Positions 8,939-17,865 of a stretch of 44,057 nucleotides of DNA are shown here, one piece after another. The position numbers were made by a program, and so were the translations under genes. The notes under the pieces were generated by a model. The model ran no database searches, was not told the DNA's origin, and saw only the letters and a list, made by a program, of their open reading frames with translations. This DNA comes from Elusimicrobiota bacterium (GTDB lineage: Bacteria; Elusimicrobiota; UBA5214; JBBAAG01): assembly GCA_041658405.1 (NCBI GenBank), contig JBBAAG010000016.1, positions 1 to 44,057 of the forward strand, given 5' to 3'. Positions within the stretch are counted from its first letter, which is position 1; each line of letters opens with the position of its first letter.

Positions 8939-9927
8939 AAACCATTACCACCTGTCATATTATCTTCAGCATTATTTCTAGTATTACCTATCTCAGCAAA
9001 AGATAAGCCAGTTTTCGCAATCATATATATCCCCATAACATTTTGAACAATATACTGTGTAGCATGAGAAAGAATCGCAAAAGTTAACCCCAATTCTTTA
9101 TTGACTCCCAGAACCTGCAATGCTGACTGCGCAAAAAATTCCCAGGTTCCTATGTACCCCGGAGAAGAAGGTATCACCACACTCATTGCAGTTACTGCCT
9201 GTACCCAAATAACTTTCAATAACGACAGGTCTATTCTTACTGCAAGAAGAATGCAGTATGACATAAGAGAGTAACATGTCCACAACACGAGTGTATAAAA
9301 CGTAACCAACAAAGAGTTCTGCCAAGTTCTGAACACTTTAAAACCCGCATAAAAATTATCTACAGCCCTCACTATTCGTTCACTATACTGTGTTTTTGAG
9401 AAAATGAAAGACACAATATTTTTAACCTGCCCTTTTGCAATAAATAAGAAGAGTAATCCTATGGGTATAACAACCAAAAACGCGAATACTAAATTACTCC
9501 CTGGCGCAAGTATCACCACAGAACTCGCAGTAATGACAACTAAAGGAAATACAAGATCGCATAAACGTTCCACCACAACAGTGGATAACACGAGTGACTT
9601 ACTCAAACTATTACGTTTCGCAAGGACATACGCCTGTGTAAGATCACCTAACCTGAACGGTAAAAGATTATTTGTAGTAAGGCCTATACAGATAGACTCC
9701 ATACAACTACGCCTGGGTATCACATGATGTTCCTTAAGCAGAACCTGCCAGCGGTAACTGCGAATATACAGTGAAACAACAGTCAAGACAAGCGACAATA
9801 ACACAAACCCCCATTTTGCCGCAAGGATTAACGAAAAAATTTGCTGAAGGTCTGTTTTCCTGAAGATCAGGTACAAAAAAACACAACTGATCGCTATACC
9901 AAAAATTAACTTAACATATTTATTCAT
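8935..9927 (-). CDS. LPG_synthase_TM / UPF0104 family flippase-like membrane protein
   Basis: A 330-residue protein with about 8 membrane helices. It carries the family signature: TTNNLLPFRLGDLTQAYVL (84-102), then VVVERLCDLVFPLVV (118-132), and SSPGYIGTWE near residue 255. This is the membrane half of lysylphosphatidylglycerol synthase, also found alone in glycan and lipid clusters, where stand-alone members are suspected to move lipids or lipid-linked sugars. It sits directly upstream of a DPM1-like GT2 (ATGA overlap) and a GT-C protein, so a role in translocating the polyprenyl-phosphate sugar is attractive but unproven. It lacks the soluble aminoacyl-transferase domain of MprF. It is transcribed divergently from a paralogue 47 bases away. 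No Shine-Dalgarno sequence is visible before ATG 9927. Confidence 0.88.
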   Translation of the reverse strand: MNKYVKLIFGIAISCVFLYLIFRKTDLQQIFSLILAAKWGFVLLSLVLTVVSLYIRSYRWQVLLKEHHVIPRRSCMESICIGLTTNNLLPFRLGDLTQAYVLAKRNSLSKSLVLSTVVVERLCDLVFPLVVITASSVVILAPGSNLVFAFLVVIPIGLLFLFIAKGQVKNIVSFIFSKTQYSERIVRAVDNFYAGFKVFRTWQNSLLVTFYTLVLWTCYSLMSYCILLAVRIDLSLLKVIWVQAVTAMSVVIPSSPGYIGTWEFFAQSALQVLGVNKELGLTFAILSHATQYIVQNVMGIYMIAKTGLSFAEIGNTRNNAEDNMTGGNGL

Positions 9928-9974
9928 AAATTATTATCATATTAAATAAACATATATTTTATAATATATTAAAT
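9928..9974. promoter_or_regulatory. AT-rich divergent promoter region between two UPF0104 genes
   Basis: These 47 bases, almost entirely A and T, separate two head-to-head start codons. On the plus strand a perfect TATAAT at 9960-9965 lies only 9 bases before ATG 9975. On the minus strand GATAAT lies about 5 bases before ATG 9927. Neither start codon has a recognisable Shine-Dalgarno sequence. The position of the -10-like boxes would put transcript starts at or very near the start codons, as in leaderless mRNAs. In such AT-rich DNA a TATAAT can occur by chance, and no good -35 box is seen. Confidence 0.45.
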
Positions 9975-10934
9975 ATGAAGAAAAGCATATACTCAACAAT
10001 ATTAAGATTTGCCATAGGACTAGTATTAATACTGTTTTTATTGTACAAACTAGGCATTCCCAATATCCTAGCCGCTGTTAAAACATTCAATTACTTATAC
10101 TTTATCCCGATTGTATTCATACAAATATTTTTTTTTGCAATCACAGGTTTCAACCTTAAATACATAATATCACCATTAAAGAACATCAGTTACCCTAAAT
10201 GTTTTAGCATAGGGTTGTACATGTGGGCTGCACGCAATATCTTACCCGCGAACTTCGGGGATCTTACACTCCTATATTTTTTAAAGAAAGAAAATGTTGA
10301 CATCGGCCCGAGCACTGCTGTATTTCTTATAGACAAAACCACAGCGTTAATACTAGGCTTCATTATCTGCACCGGAACAGCGTTAATATACTTTGATATT
10401 CCGACTGCAATGCGGATATTAACATTCGCCTTCCTTGCTTTCTTAATACTCGGGATATTGTTATTCACTCCGGCAATCCGCAGGATCGTTAAAACACTCC
10501 TTGGCCCCATAGGCCAGCGGTTTACCGGTTTTTTTGCCGCTTACAAAAACTACTTCATCACACATACCGGCATTGTTTTAATAAACCTAGGGATTAACCT
10601 TCTCCGCTGGATAATTTCATCATTACCTATATACTTTGCATTAAGAGGAATAGGGATAGAGTTGTCTTTTATCACAACCTTCCTGGTTAACAGCGGAGTT
10701 GCAGTTATCGCATTAATACCGTTAAGCATAAGCGGCCTTGGCATACGCGAAGTAAGCGCGTCAATATTATTCAGCAAGATAGGTTTTGATGCAGGAAAGA
10801 TTGCCAGCGGGTACCTTGTATTACTAGTTTTTAACTATCTGCTAACAGCAGTAATATTCGCGTTTATGTCTAAAGAAGTACTTACTTTCTCCGCTAAAGG
10901 CGACCTTGAGAACAATCCCGTAACAAAACCGTAG
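9975..10934 (+). CDS. LPG_synthase_TM / UPF0104 (YbhN-like) membrane protein, only plus-strand gene
   Basis: A 319-residue polytopic protein with about 7-8 hydrophobic helices. The family signature is present as AARNILPANFGDLTLLYFL (85-103), an Asp-Lys at 120-121 in place of the usual Glu-Arg, and SISGLGIREVSAS (~250-262), the conserved C-terminal SGxGxRE motif. It is a distant paralogue of the protein encoded divergently at 8935-9927. It starts at ATG 9975 without a visible ribosome binding site. Its last 100 bases overlap, tail to tail, the 3' end of the GT2 gene on the other strand. Function is inferred only as a lipid or lipid-glycan transporter-like protein. Confidence 0.85.
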   Translation: MKKSIYSTILRFAIGLVLILFLLYKLGIPNILAAVKTFNYLYFIPIVFIQIFFFAITGFNLKYIISPLKNISYPKCFSIGLYMWAARNILPANFGDLTLLYFLKKENVDIGPSTAVFLIDKTTALILGFIICTGTALIYFDIPTAMRILTFAFLAFLILGILLFTPAIRRIVKTLLGPIGQRFTGFFAAYKNYFITHTGIVLINLGINLLRWIISSLPIYFALRGIGIELSFITTFLVNSGVAVIALIPLSISGLGIREVSASILFSKIGFDAGKIASGYLVLLVFNYLLTAVIFAFMSKEVLTFSAKGDLENNPVTKP

Positions 10935-11953
10935 TTCCACCATATAAGAGTATAAATAAACAACCCGGTATATACCGCTGCGTGTTTAATATTTTTGGAA
11001 TCAAAAACAAACTTTACATACCCTGCTAACACCAAAATCCCCGCAGATTCCATCAACCATTTCACCGGAGGCATTCCGGGTAAAGCAAACCATATAATCA
11101 CAGCGATTCCGCATAGCAAAATTAGTGGCTCGAAATGTATAAGCCTAAACAACCCGAACTTACGTACGAGGTATGCTTGTACCTTGCCGTAGTTAAACAT
11201 CATCCTCGCGAAAAGTTTCCATGTTTTTGCGCGGTAATGCCGTACAATTGCTGCGGGATTATACAATAAAATATACCCCTTTGCTTTCATACGCTTATCA
11301 AATTCAACATCCTCACCCGGATAAAGGTTAGGGACAAAACCACCGAGATCAGCAAATATTTCACGTGGATATAATGAGTTGCATGTAGGATTATGATCAA
11401 CTTTCTTGTAATCATCCACCTTCTTTTTAGCATTCTTTATTGATGGTTTGATGTATCCGGTGATAAACCCTACTGATTTCATAAACCCTTGAACATAACG
11501 GCCAAACTGGCTTTCATCCAACGGGCTTTGCTGGTCACCTCCGACACAAGCAATTTTGTATTTATACAACGGCCACGAACTGCGGGTCGGGAGATTGTTC
11601 ATATTATCCAAACTCAACGGTTTCAATAATTCATCCAGCCAGTCAGCAGCAACAACGCAGTCCGCATCAGTGAACGCTAAATACTTACCCGCTGAACGTT
11701 CAATAATCATATTCCTTGCTTTTGACGGGCCAACACCGTCAGTAGTAATAATCTTTAACCTTTCATCCCCGAATTTCGTGTTAAACACTTCTTTGTACTT
11801 CTCAATAATGATGCCGGTGGTATCAGTTGAACCGTCATTCACAACAATAAGTTCGTAAGTAGTATAATTCAGTGCAAGGACTGACTCCAGGCATTTAACA
11901 ACTGTATGCTCAGCATTTTTTGCGGGTATCCCTATAGTAATTAACGGCGGCAT
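10835..11953 (-). CDS. GT2-family glycosyltransferase with C-terminal membrane segments
   Basis: A 372-residue inverting GT-A transferase. The N-terminal domain shows TIGIPAKNAEHTV, VVNDGSTDTTG (37-47), the DxD-type FTDADCVV (~92-99), and the acceptor-side motif YPGEDVEFDKRMKAKGY (ED motif). These resemble the WcaA/ExoO/mycofactocin MftF-type group. The last ~110 residues hold three or four hydrophobic helices that likely anchor the enzyme in the inner membrane. It starts at ATG 11953; AAGGAG lies 14 bases upstream, a rather long spacing. The 3' end overlaps the convergent plus-strand gene by 100 bases, covering its last helix and tail. Sugar and acceptor are not predictable. Confidence 0.9.
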   Translation of the reverse strand: MPPLITIGIPAKNAEHTVVKCLESVLALNYTTYELIVVNDGSTDTTGIIIEKYKEVFNTKFGDERLKIITTDGVGPSKARNMIIERSAGKYLAFTDADCVVAADWLDELLKPLSLDNMNNLPTRSSWPLYKYKIACVGGDQQSPLDESQFGRYVQGFMKSVGFITGYIKPSIKNAKKKVDDYKKVDHNPTCNSLYPREIFADLGGFVPNLYPGEDVEFDKRMKAKGYILLYNPAAIVRHYRAKTWKLFARMMFNYGKVQAYLVRKFGLFRLIHFEPLILLCGIAVIIWFALPGMPPVKWLMESAGILVLAGYVKFVFDSKNIKHAAVYTGLFIYTLIWWNYGFVTGLFSRSPLAEKVSTSLDINANITAVSR

Positions 11954-11990
11954 ATGATTCTTTAGTACTCCTTAACTAACAAAATAAACA

Positions 11991-13433
11991 CTATTTATTC
12001 GACGCAAAAAGGTATCTTAAATAATTCCAAAACCCTCGTAATTTACGGTAAAAATCCGGTAAACTCTTTGTTTCAAACAAAAATCTTATCATATATTGAG
12101 GACGAAAATAAAACTTTTTTAATCCGCTATCAACATAACAATCAATTTCTTTACGTGTCATATTCTCATACTCCACCACACCAGCCTGTTCTCCTTGTAA
12201 TAACCAATCCGCCCAAGACTTTGCTTTCAACCACCCTTTTTCTTTAGCTAACTCATAGTATCTTGTCCCAGGAAACGGTACAGCACCCGAAAACTGTGCG
12301 GTATGCAACCCAAGGCTTAACGCAAAATCAATAGTTTTCTTTGCAGTAGCATGTGTTTCACCCGGCAGGCCAATAACAAAACATCCGTGAACACTAATCC
12401 CGTATTTTTTGGTAAGCTCCATAAACTTCCGTGCTTGCTCCAGAGTAGTATTTTTATGCATATTCTCAAGCATACCCTGGTCACCGGATTCAAACCCCAC
12501 TAATATTTCGCGGCACCCCGCACGTTTCATGAGTTTAAACATTTCATCATTAACGCTATCCACCCTGCCGTTAACTGAAAATATTATCTTCAACCCGCGC
12601 CGGAGTATTTCATCACAGATTTCCATTGCGCGCGATTGTTTTACAGTAAACGTATCATCTTCAAAGAAAAACTCGCCGCCCTTTAGTACCTGGGGGCATA
12701 ATTTTATATCGTATTCAATTTCATCCACCACATTTTTTGCACTTCTTAACCTATACTGTGTCCCGTGCATTACCTGCGGCCATAAACAAAAAACACATTG
12801 GTTCGGGCACCCGCGGCCGGATATTATGTCGATATAAGGATACAACTTCCCGCCGTCAAAATATTTCATTAGGTCAAGGTGTTTCCATGCAGGAAAAGGT
12901 AGGGCATCAAGGTTTTCAATTAACCCCCGCGGGGTTGTCCGTATAAACTCAGTACCGTTTCTATAACATATTCCTTGAACTTCATTAAGGTTCGGATACT
13001 TTAACACACAATCACGTACAGCGTAATCATACTCACCTATAACTACCATATCTACCATACCATCACTGATCTTAAGCGTATCTTCCGGTAGTGATGACAC
13101 ATGGGGCCCGACCATAATAACCTTAACCCCAGCGGATTCCTCTTTCACAATCTTTGCGCATTCAATATCAGAATATATTGACGGCGTTGTAGCGTCGAGT
13201 ACCACGAATTCCGGCTGTTCATTTTTTATGAGTTCACGTAATTTATCTTTCCCCCAGTCCATCGCAGGAAAGTCGTAAAGTTTTACCTCCACCCCGGCTT
13301 GTTCAAGGACAGCCGTTGCGTATGCCAGCCAGTCCGGTGCACGCAGTACGCGTCCGCGGGTACGTGCAGCCCAGCGTTGTGTCCTACAAAAATCCGGGAC
13401 AAACGGTTCATTGATAACCAATACTTTTGTCAT
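11991..13433 (-). CDS. B12-binding-domain radical SAM protein
   Basis: A 480-residue class B-like radical SAM enzyme. Residues 1-150 form a Rossmann-like cobalamin-binding-type domain with VGPHVSSLPEDTL and VVIGEYDYAVRD; the DxHxxG base-off B12 motif is not seen. The radical SAM core has GRGCPNQCVFC, with Cys209, Cys213 and Cys216 for the 4Fe-4S cluster, followed by EFFFEDDTF and GCFVIGLPGET. The C-terminal ~60 residues (YFRPQYMIRFLF region) match the layout of the paralogue at 20126-21565. Families of this type methylate or rearrange lipids, hopanoids, pigments and natural products. Here it lies among glycosyltransferases, so a sugar or lipid modification is possible, but the reaction is unknown. 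ATG 13433 overlaps the upstream gene by 4 bases. Confidence 0.9.
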   Translation of the reverse strand: MTKVLVINEPFVPDFCRTQRWAARTRGRVLRAPDWLAYATAVLEQAGVEVKLYDFPAMDWGKDKLRELIKNEQPEFVVLDATTPSIYSDIECAKIVKEESAGVKVIMVGPHVSSLPEDTLKISDGMVDMVVIGEYDYAVRDCVLKYPNLNEVQGICYRNGTEFIRTTPRGLIENLDALPFPAWKHLDLMKYFDGGKLYPYIDIISGRGCPNQCVFCLWPQVMHGTQYRLRSAKNVVDEIEYDIKLCPQVLKGGEFFFEDDTFTVKQSRAMEICDEILRRGLKIIFSVNGRVDSVNDEMFKLMKRAGCREILVGFESGDQGMLENMHKNTTLEQARKFMELTKKYGISVHGCFVIGLPGETHATAKKTIDFALSLGLHTAQFSGAVPFPGTRYYELAKEKGWLKAKSWADWLLQGEQAGVVEYENMTRKEIDCYVDSGLKKFYFRPQYMIRFLFETKSLPDFYRKLRGFWNYLRYLFASNK

Positions 13434-15796
13434 AAACCCAACATTTTCTTCCGTGCTTCAGGATATAATCCTGGCATTAATAACCAGTTAACCGGCATAT
13501 TATACTCATTAATCCCGCTTTGCCCCGCCGGTTGTTTATCCTTAACGATTTCGTAGATATACAGATATCCCGTAGGATCCGCTACATATTTCTCCCAGTA
13601 CTGCGGGATATCAGACATTCTGTACCCTCTTTGATTATCCAGCGTGATATCCGGCAAAGTTTTATGTATAAGCCTCACATGTTTCACCCAAAACTCATTA
13701 AAGATCCGCAACTGTCCTGCATTGTCCCAGTTAAACATATCATACCCAGCCAACCGTTTAGCTTCGGGCAGGTTTAACATAAAATGTGTAACTTTCATTT
13801 TATTAACGAGATTATCATAAAACTCATCCATATTATTTGACTCCCGCATTACACGCACTAACGGGCTTTCATCCCCGATTGTTTGCACGACAACTTTATG
13901 TTTGGAATATAACCCGCGGCATTCACCCAAGAACGCTATCTTAGAACCTACAGGCATATTTTTATTCATCCAATCCGTTGCGGGATAGTACGGGCACGGA
14001 TAAGTTGGCCGTTGGGTGGATAAATACGAATACCTGCTCTCCATCCCAAGCAGGTACGGCAGGGGATCCATTGACATTTTTTCCATAAACACAGTAGAAT
14101 ACACCTGCCGGAACCCAAGAAATATCACAAATAATAGCAGTACAGTTTTTACGAACTTAACCAAATTGTTTTCTGTAAGATAATACGCAAGCACAATACT
14201 TGCAACCGGTAATACCGGGGTTAAATACCTGAAATATGTCCTTACCATAAACCAGATAACGCAGTAGATTACAGAGTATATCAGCAAGAACTTCAATTCC
14301 GGCTTTGTCTTCCACCATAAAAGAGTGAAGGGCAGAAGCAATAATAATATAACCCCGGAATGCGGCTCCTGCGTATTTGTTCCCATAGTAAGTGTCCATG
14401 GGAGGGTAACAAAATTTTTTATACTCCTATCCGGCGGGCCGGGATCAGTGAATGCTACCACCGAATTCTTGTGTTTCACCCCGATATCCTGTGTCGGGGA
14501 TACCACATAAGGATACGTAGGATTCCCCGTGAGTACAGCATTACGCACCAACCACGGACTCACGGTTAGAACACTTATTACCCCAATAACAACTACGGCA
14601 AGTATGACTTTCTTTAACTCAACAACTTTACGTTTTAAAATGTAATACCCTGTAATTGCAATCATTAATGCGATCAGACAATATACGCTGGTATACTTCC
14701 CCCCGATTGCGAGCCCGGCGAATGCACCTGATAAGACTAACCACTTGATAAACTGATTTTGCTGTTCACCACCGTTCTCAATAAACTTTGCAGCGTTAAG
14801 AAACGCGTAAACAGCAAGTGTTTCAAACAAACCCAGCCCATGTTCAACCGCTGTTTTCCATGCAACAATCATTGCCATAGGTATCGTATAAAGAATGAAC
14901 ATAGCATATATCCCGGTAGCACGCGAAAAATACTTCCGTGCAATCGTGTATACCGTCATCAACAACAATACGCCTATAATATAATGCACGAGCTTCGCAG
15001 TTATGTCATTACCATAAAGCATTACCGCGCCGTACAATACCTGAATATTCAGCGGGTAGTAAGAATACTCAAAATCTTCTATCGGCGCAATCTTATGCCC
15101 TAAAACCCACTGTAACGGCACACCTAGGTGGTACTTCATAGAATCATAAAACGTTTCAGGTACCAACGACCCGGCTAAGACCGCAATTAAAGCAATAAAA
15201 AGCACGCACAATGCAGTAATCTCATTAACTGCCAGTTTACTTTTAGGAAGGAAAGACTTAGCGTTCTCCACCACTTTTTTTAGGTTCAGCACCAGAAACA
15301 CAAACCCGATCCCCAGAAGAAATATTGCAGTCCCTAAACTGAACAACCCAATGATCCCTGTGGCTAAAAAAATAACAATCAACAATCCCAACCCGATACC
15401 TGAATCAAAGACAAACTCTTCTTTTCCGTTATGGTACTCCAATTTCAACACATACCTGTTGAGCATAGCACCGTATCCGTATGCCGCGAGAAATAACACT
15501 TTCGCTCCGGCTATAGCAAGAACGCTTGACACCAGCACATTTACGAACCCTGGTGCGGCTTTATCCATCCTTGCCGGTAAGGTAAACAATAAATTCAACG
15601 CATTAAAATCAACGGGATACGCAGCGAAGTAATTTTTTGCGAGTACGTATGCCCATACCGCAATAATCCCAGATAATACTAATTGCAGAACAACATTGTT
15701 AGCAATAATCTTTCCAAGGACAGGTGTCAATCTTTGTACCGGAACCGGTACGATCACAGGTTTGTTTTTGTTATGCTTATTTTTTATATTACTCAA
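13430..15796 (-). CDS. Large polytopic GT-C family glycosyltransferase
   Basis: A 788-residue inner-membrane protein with about 12-14 helices and a C-terminal soluble region of ~200 residues. The first large loop contains ETFYDSMKYHLGVPLQW, the same YDSxxYH catalytic-type motif as the 663-residue protein at 6237-8228, followed by SYYPLNIQVLYG. The two are paralogues, and both probably add a sugar from a polyprenyl-phosphate donor on the periplasmic face. The start is TTG at 15796, chosen because GGGGAG lies 5 bases upstream and no in-frame ATG precedes the first helices. The 3' end overlaps the B12 radical SAM gene by 4 bases. There is no adjacent DPM1-like gene, unlike the other GT-C genes in the window. 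Confidence 0.82.
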   Translation of the reverse strand: MSNIKNKHNKNKPVIVPVPVQRLTPVLGKIIANNVVLQLVLSGIIAVWAYVLAKNYFAAYPVDFNALNLLFTLPARMDKAAPGFVNVLVSSVLAIAGAKVLFLAAYGYGAMLNRYVLKLEYHNGKEEFVFDSGIGLGLLIVIFLATGIIGLFSLGTAIFLLGIGFVFLVLNLKKVVENAKSFLPKSKLAVNEITALCVLFIALIAVLAGSLVPETFYDSMKYHLGVPLQWVLGHKIAPIEDFEYSYYPLNIQVLYGAVMLYGNDITAKLVHYIIGVLLLMTVYTIARKYFSRATGIYAMFILYTIPMAMIVAWKTAVEHGLGLFETLAVYAFLNAAKFIENGGEQQNQFIKWLVLSGAFAGLAIGGKYTSVYCLIALMIAITGYYILKRKVVELKKVILAVVVIGVISVLTVSPWLVRNAVLTGNPTYPYVVSPTQDIGVKHKNSVVAFTDPGPPDRSIKNFVTLPWTLTMGTNTQEPHSGVILLLLLPFTLLWWKTKPELKFLLIYSVIYCVIWFMVRTYFRYLTPVLPVASIVLAYYLTENNLVKFVKTVLLLFVIFLGFRQVYSTVFMEKMSMDPLPYLLGMESRYSYLSTQRPTYPCPYYPATDWMNKNMPVGSKIAFLGECRGLYSKHKVVVQTIGDESPLVRVMRESNNMDEFYDNLVNKMKVTHFMLNLPEAKRLAGYDMFNWDNAGQLRIFNEFWVKHVRLIHKTLPDITLDNQRGYRMSDIPQYWEKYVADPTGYLYIYEIVKDKQPAGQSGINEYNMPVNWLLMPGLYPEARKKMLGL

Positions 15797-15808
15797 AACA
15801 TCTCCCCA

Positions 15809-17089
15809 TTAAAGAGTTTCATCTACGCCATACTTTTTTGCGCGTTCAGAAAAATCGTACGCTCTGCACATAGTACACAAAAACGGTACTTTAGCATCAG
15901 GTTTTGTTATCGTATCACGGAATTTTCTGAACCGTTCGGAATTCCAAATCTCGCTTAACGACTGTTTATAAATATTCCCGAACGCATGTTCCCGAAGCAC
16001 CGTACGCTTATTAGACATCAATATATTACAGCAGGGCATTACATATCCGCCCATAATGATATAGGGCTCCATCCATGCTATACACTGGTTGATACTGGGA
16101 TTTTGTTTACACTCGATATGACTTAAAAAAACGTTCACATTGTATTTCAGGGCATTTTCCATGGTAGCTTTAATAATTTCTTCCGGTACTTTTGCTACTG
16201 AGTATTGTTTTACTTCAGGAAATTCGAGATTACCTACAAAATCCAACCTTGCCCCGCGACCCATCATTTTGGTGTCAAACGACGCTATAAGCTTCACAAA
16301 ATCCGGCATCTCATGAACATTTTCTGTAAGTATAATGTTCCTGAAACTTACTTCAGGCAATAAACTTTTTTTCTTTCTTTTTATTTCCAACAATTTATTT
16401 ATATTATTTATTACACGGTAAAAATTACAGCCAACACGTATTTTTTCGTATGTTTCCTTAGTCGCAGCGTCTAATGAGATATAAATACCTTCAAGTTTAA
16501 TATCAACCAGCATTTCAAGTTTTTCTTCATCCATCATATCAAGCGTATCGACAAGGTATACCGAAATAAACTTATCCTTTGCATGCCTTAACATTTTGGG
16601 ATAATCCGGATTTGTAAAAGACGACCCTTCACCTGTTAAATGCAACCAGCGTATACCTTTAAACTCATTTACTATATGTTTAAACTCATCTAAACTCAAA
16701 TGCCGTTCTTCCTGGTCCTTCCAGTAAGTATGTTCGCACATAATACATTTTCGCGGGCATATCGTGGTAACCTCTATCTCGACGTACCTTGGCCTAGGTA
16801 CGAGCCTCGGGAAACGGCGAACAATAGGGTTTAACAAAAAGTAAATCCCCGCTCCGGCACCTTCACCTGCGGGTACAAAAAATTTTGTATAAAAAAAACT
16901 GTACGCCTGTTTCAATCCGCGTACACGCAAAATGTAGAAATACGTCCTTATATACTCCATCGCACTACGAAAAATAAGTTTTAAAAGATAAAATATACCG
17001 AAATACTTTGAGGTAGTATATATACCCCCGGGTAAGAATTTCAACCAATCACGTTTTTGTTTCTCCGTACCACTTTCGTTACTGACCAT
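15809..17089 (-). CDS. Radical SAM/SPASM-domain protein
   Basis: A 426-residue radical SAM enzyme with CxxxCxxC at Cys111, Cys115 and Cys118 (TTICPRKCIMCEH), the WLHLTGEGSSF substrate-side GGE-like strand, and a C-terminal SPASM-type region (CKQNPSINQC, CCNI, FLCTMCRAYDFS) with spaced cysteines for auxiliary clusters. An N-terminal ~100-residue extension is partly hydrophobic (IYTTSKYFGIFYLLKLIF) and may touch the membrane. SPASM proteins modify peptides, or sugars and alcohols in some cases. Its place beside a nucleotidyltransferase and epimerase argues for a glycan or lipid role, though this is inference. ATG 17089 is preferred over an in-frame TTG at 17107 because AAAGGGGAT sits 8 bases before the ATG and would lie inside the coding region of the longer form. 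Confidence 0.87.
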   Translation of the reverse strand: MVSNESGTEKQKRDWLKFLPGGIYTTSKYFGIFYLLKLIFRSAMEYIRTYFYILRVRGLKQAYSFFYTKFFVPAGEGAGAGIYFLLNPIVRRFPRLVPRPRYVEIEVTTICPRKCIMCEHTYWKDQEERHLSLDEFKHIVNEFKGIRWLHLTGEGSSFTNPDYPKMLRHAKDKFISVYLVDTLDMMDEEKLEMLVDIKLEGIYISLDAATKETYEKIRVGCNFYRVINNINKLLEIKRKKKSLLPEVSFRNIILTENVHEMPDFVKLIASFDTKMMGRGARLDFVGNLEFPEVKQYSVAKVPEEIIKATMENALKYNVNVFLSHIECKQNPSINQCIAWMEPYIIMGGYVMPCCNILMSNKRTVLREHAFGNIYKQSLSEIWNSERFRKFRDTITKPDAKVPFLCTMCRAYDFSERAKKYGVDETL

Positions 17090-17136
17090 TATGTTATCCC
17101 CTTTCAAAAATACTTTAATACAACAGAAACTAATTA

Positions 17137-17865
17137 TTAGAAATGAGCAAAGAATGAATCAACCTCTTGCATCTCTTCCGGCGAGTTCACATTAATATAC
17201 TTATTACATAACCTGTAGAGCTTAACATTCTTATTATCATCTACCGCAGCTTGAATTAAATCCGGCAACTCTTTTTCTCCGCGTTTCGAGTTAATACCCA
17301 TACTCTCTACATACCCTAAAACCGAATTCCTGAATACACAATTCCCTGTACCCATAACATTATTAAATGGCTCTTCAGGTTTTTCTACAAGCTTAATTAC
17401 CCTGTCATCTTTTTCGTACAGCATAGAATATGTTCGTTTTATCAGGTTTTTGTCCTTAACTTCAACAACCCCGCAGAGAATATCAACATTTTCATTTTTA
17501 AACTTTTTCAACATTCCTTCATGGTCCGGGTTTAACATGATTTCGTCGCCAAGCATCAACATGATATCATCGTTACCTATAACAGGCCTTGCCCAATCAA
17601 TGGCATCCACCAATCCTTTGGGTTCCCATTGAATAACATACTTAACACGGGTACCTTTGTAACTCGTCCCGTACATATTAATAGCATCTTCAGCGCGGTA
17701 TCCAACAACAAGAATTACTTCCGTTATTTCCTTCTGCCGTACCGCAGTATCAAGGCTATGTTCAATCAATGGCCGTCCGCGAACAGGAAGCATACACTTG
17801 TTTATCCCTTCGGAAACCTTCCCTAACCGCTTACCTCTACCTCCGGCAAGTATTAACGCTTTCAT
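17137..17865 (-). CDS. Sugar-1-phosphate nucleotidyltransferase (GT-A-like fold)
   Basis: A 242-residue nucleotidyltransferase that should activate a sugar-1-phosphate to a nucleotide sugar for the neighbouring transferases. The signature LAGGRGKRLG (6-15) is followed by KCMLPVRGRPLIEH (23-36), where the usual PK pair becomes NKCMLP. The catalytic metal motif is MLGDEIML with Asp107, and VEKPEEPFNN is in the lid region. Length and motifs resemble RmlA-short/GalU-like and NDP-hexose pyrophosphorylases, without the C-terminal left-handed beta-helix of GlmU types. It starts by a 4-base ATGA overlap with the epimerase gene, so the two are translationally coupled and likely act on the same nucleotide sugar. 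Confidence 0.9.
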   Translation of the reverse strand: MKALILAGGRGKRLGKVSEGINKCMLPVRGRPLIEHSLDTAVRQKEITEVILVVGYRAEDAINMYGTSYKGTRVKYVIQWEPKGLVDAIDWARPVIGNDDIMLMLGDEIMLNPDHEGMLKKFKNENVDILCGVVEVKDKNLIKRTYSMLYEKDDRVIKLVEKPEEPFNNVMGTGNCVFRNSVLGYVESMGINSKRGEKELPDLIQAAVDDNKNVKLYRLCNKYINVNSPEEMQEVDSFFAHF

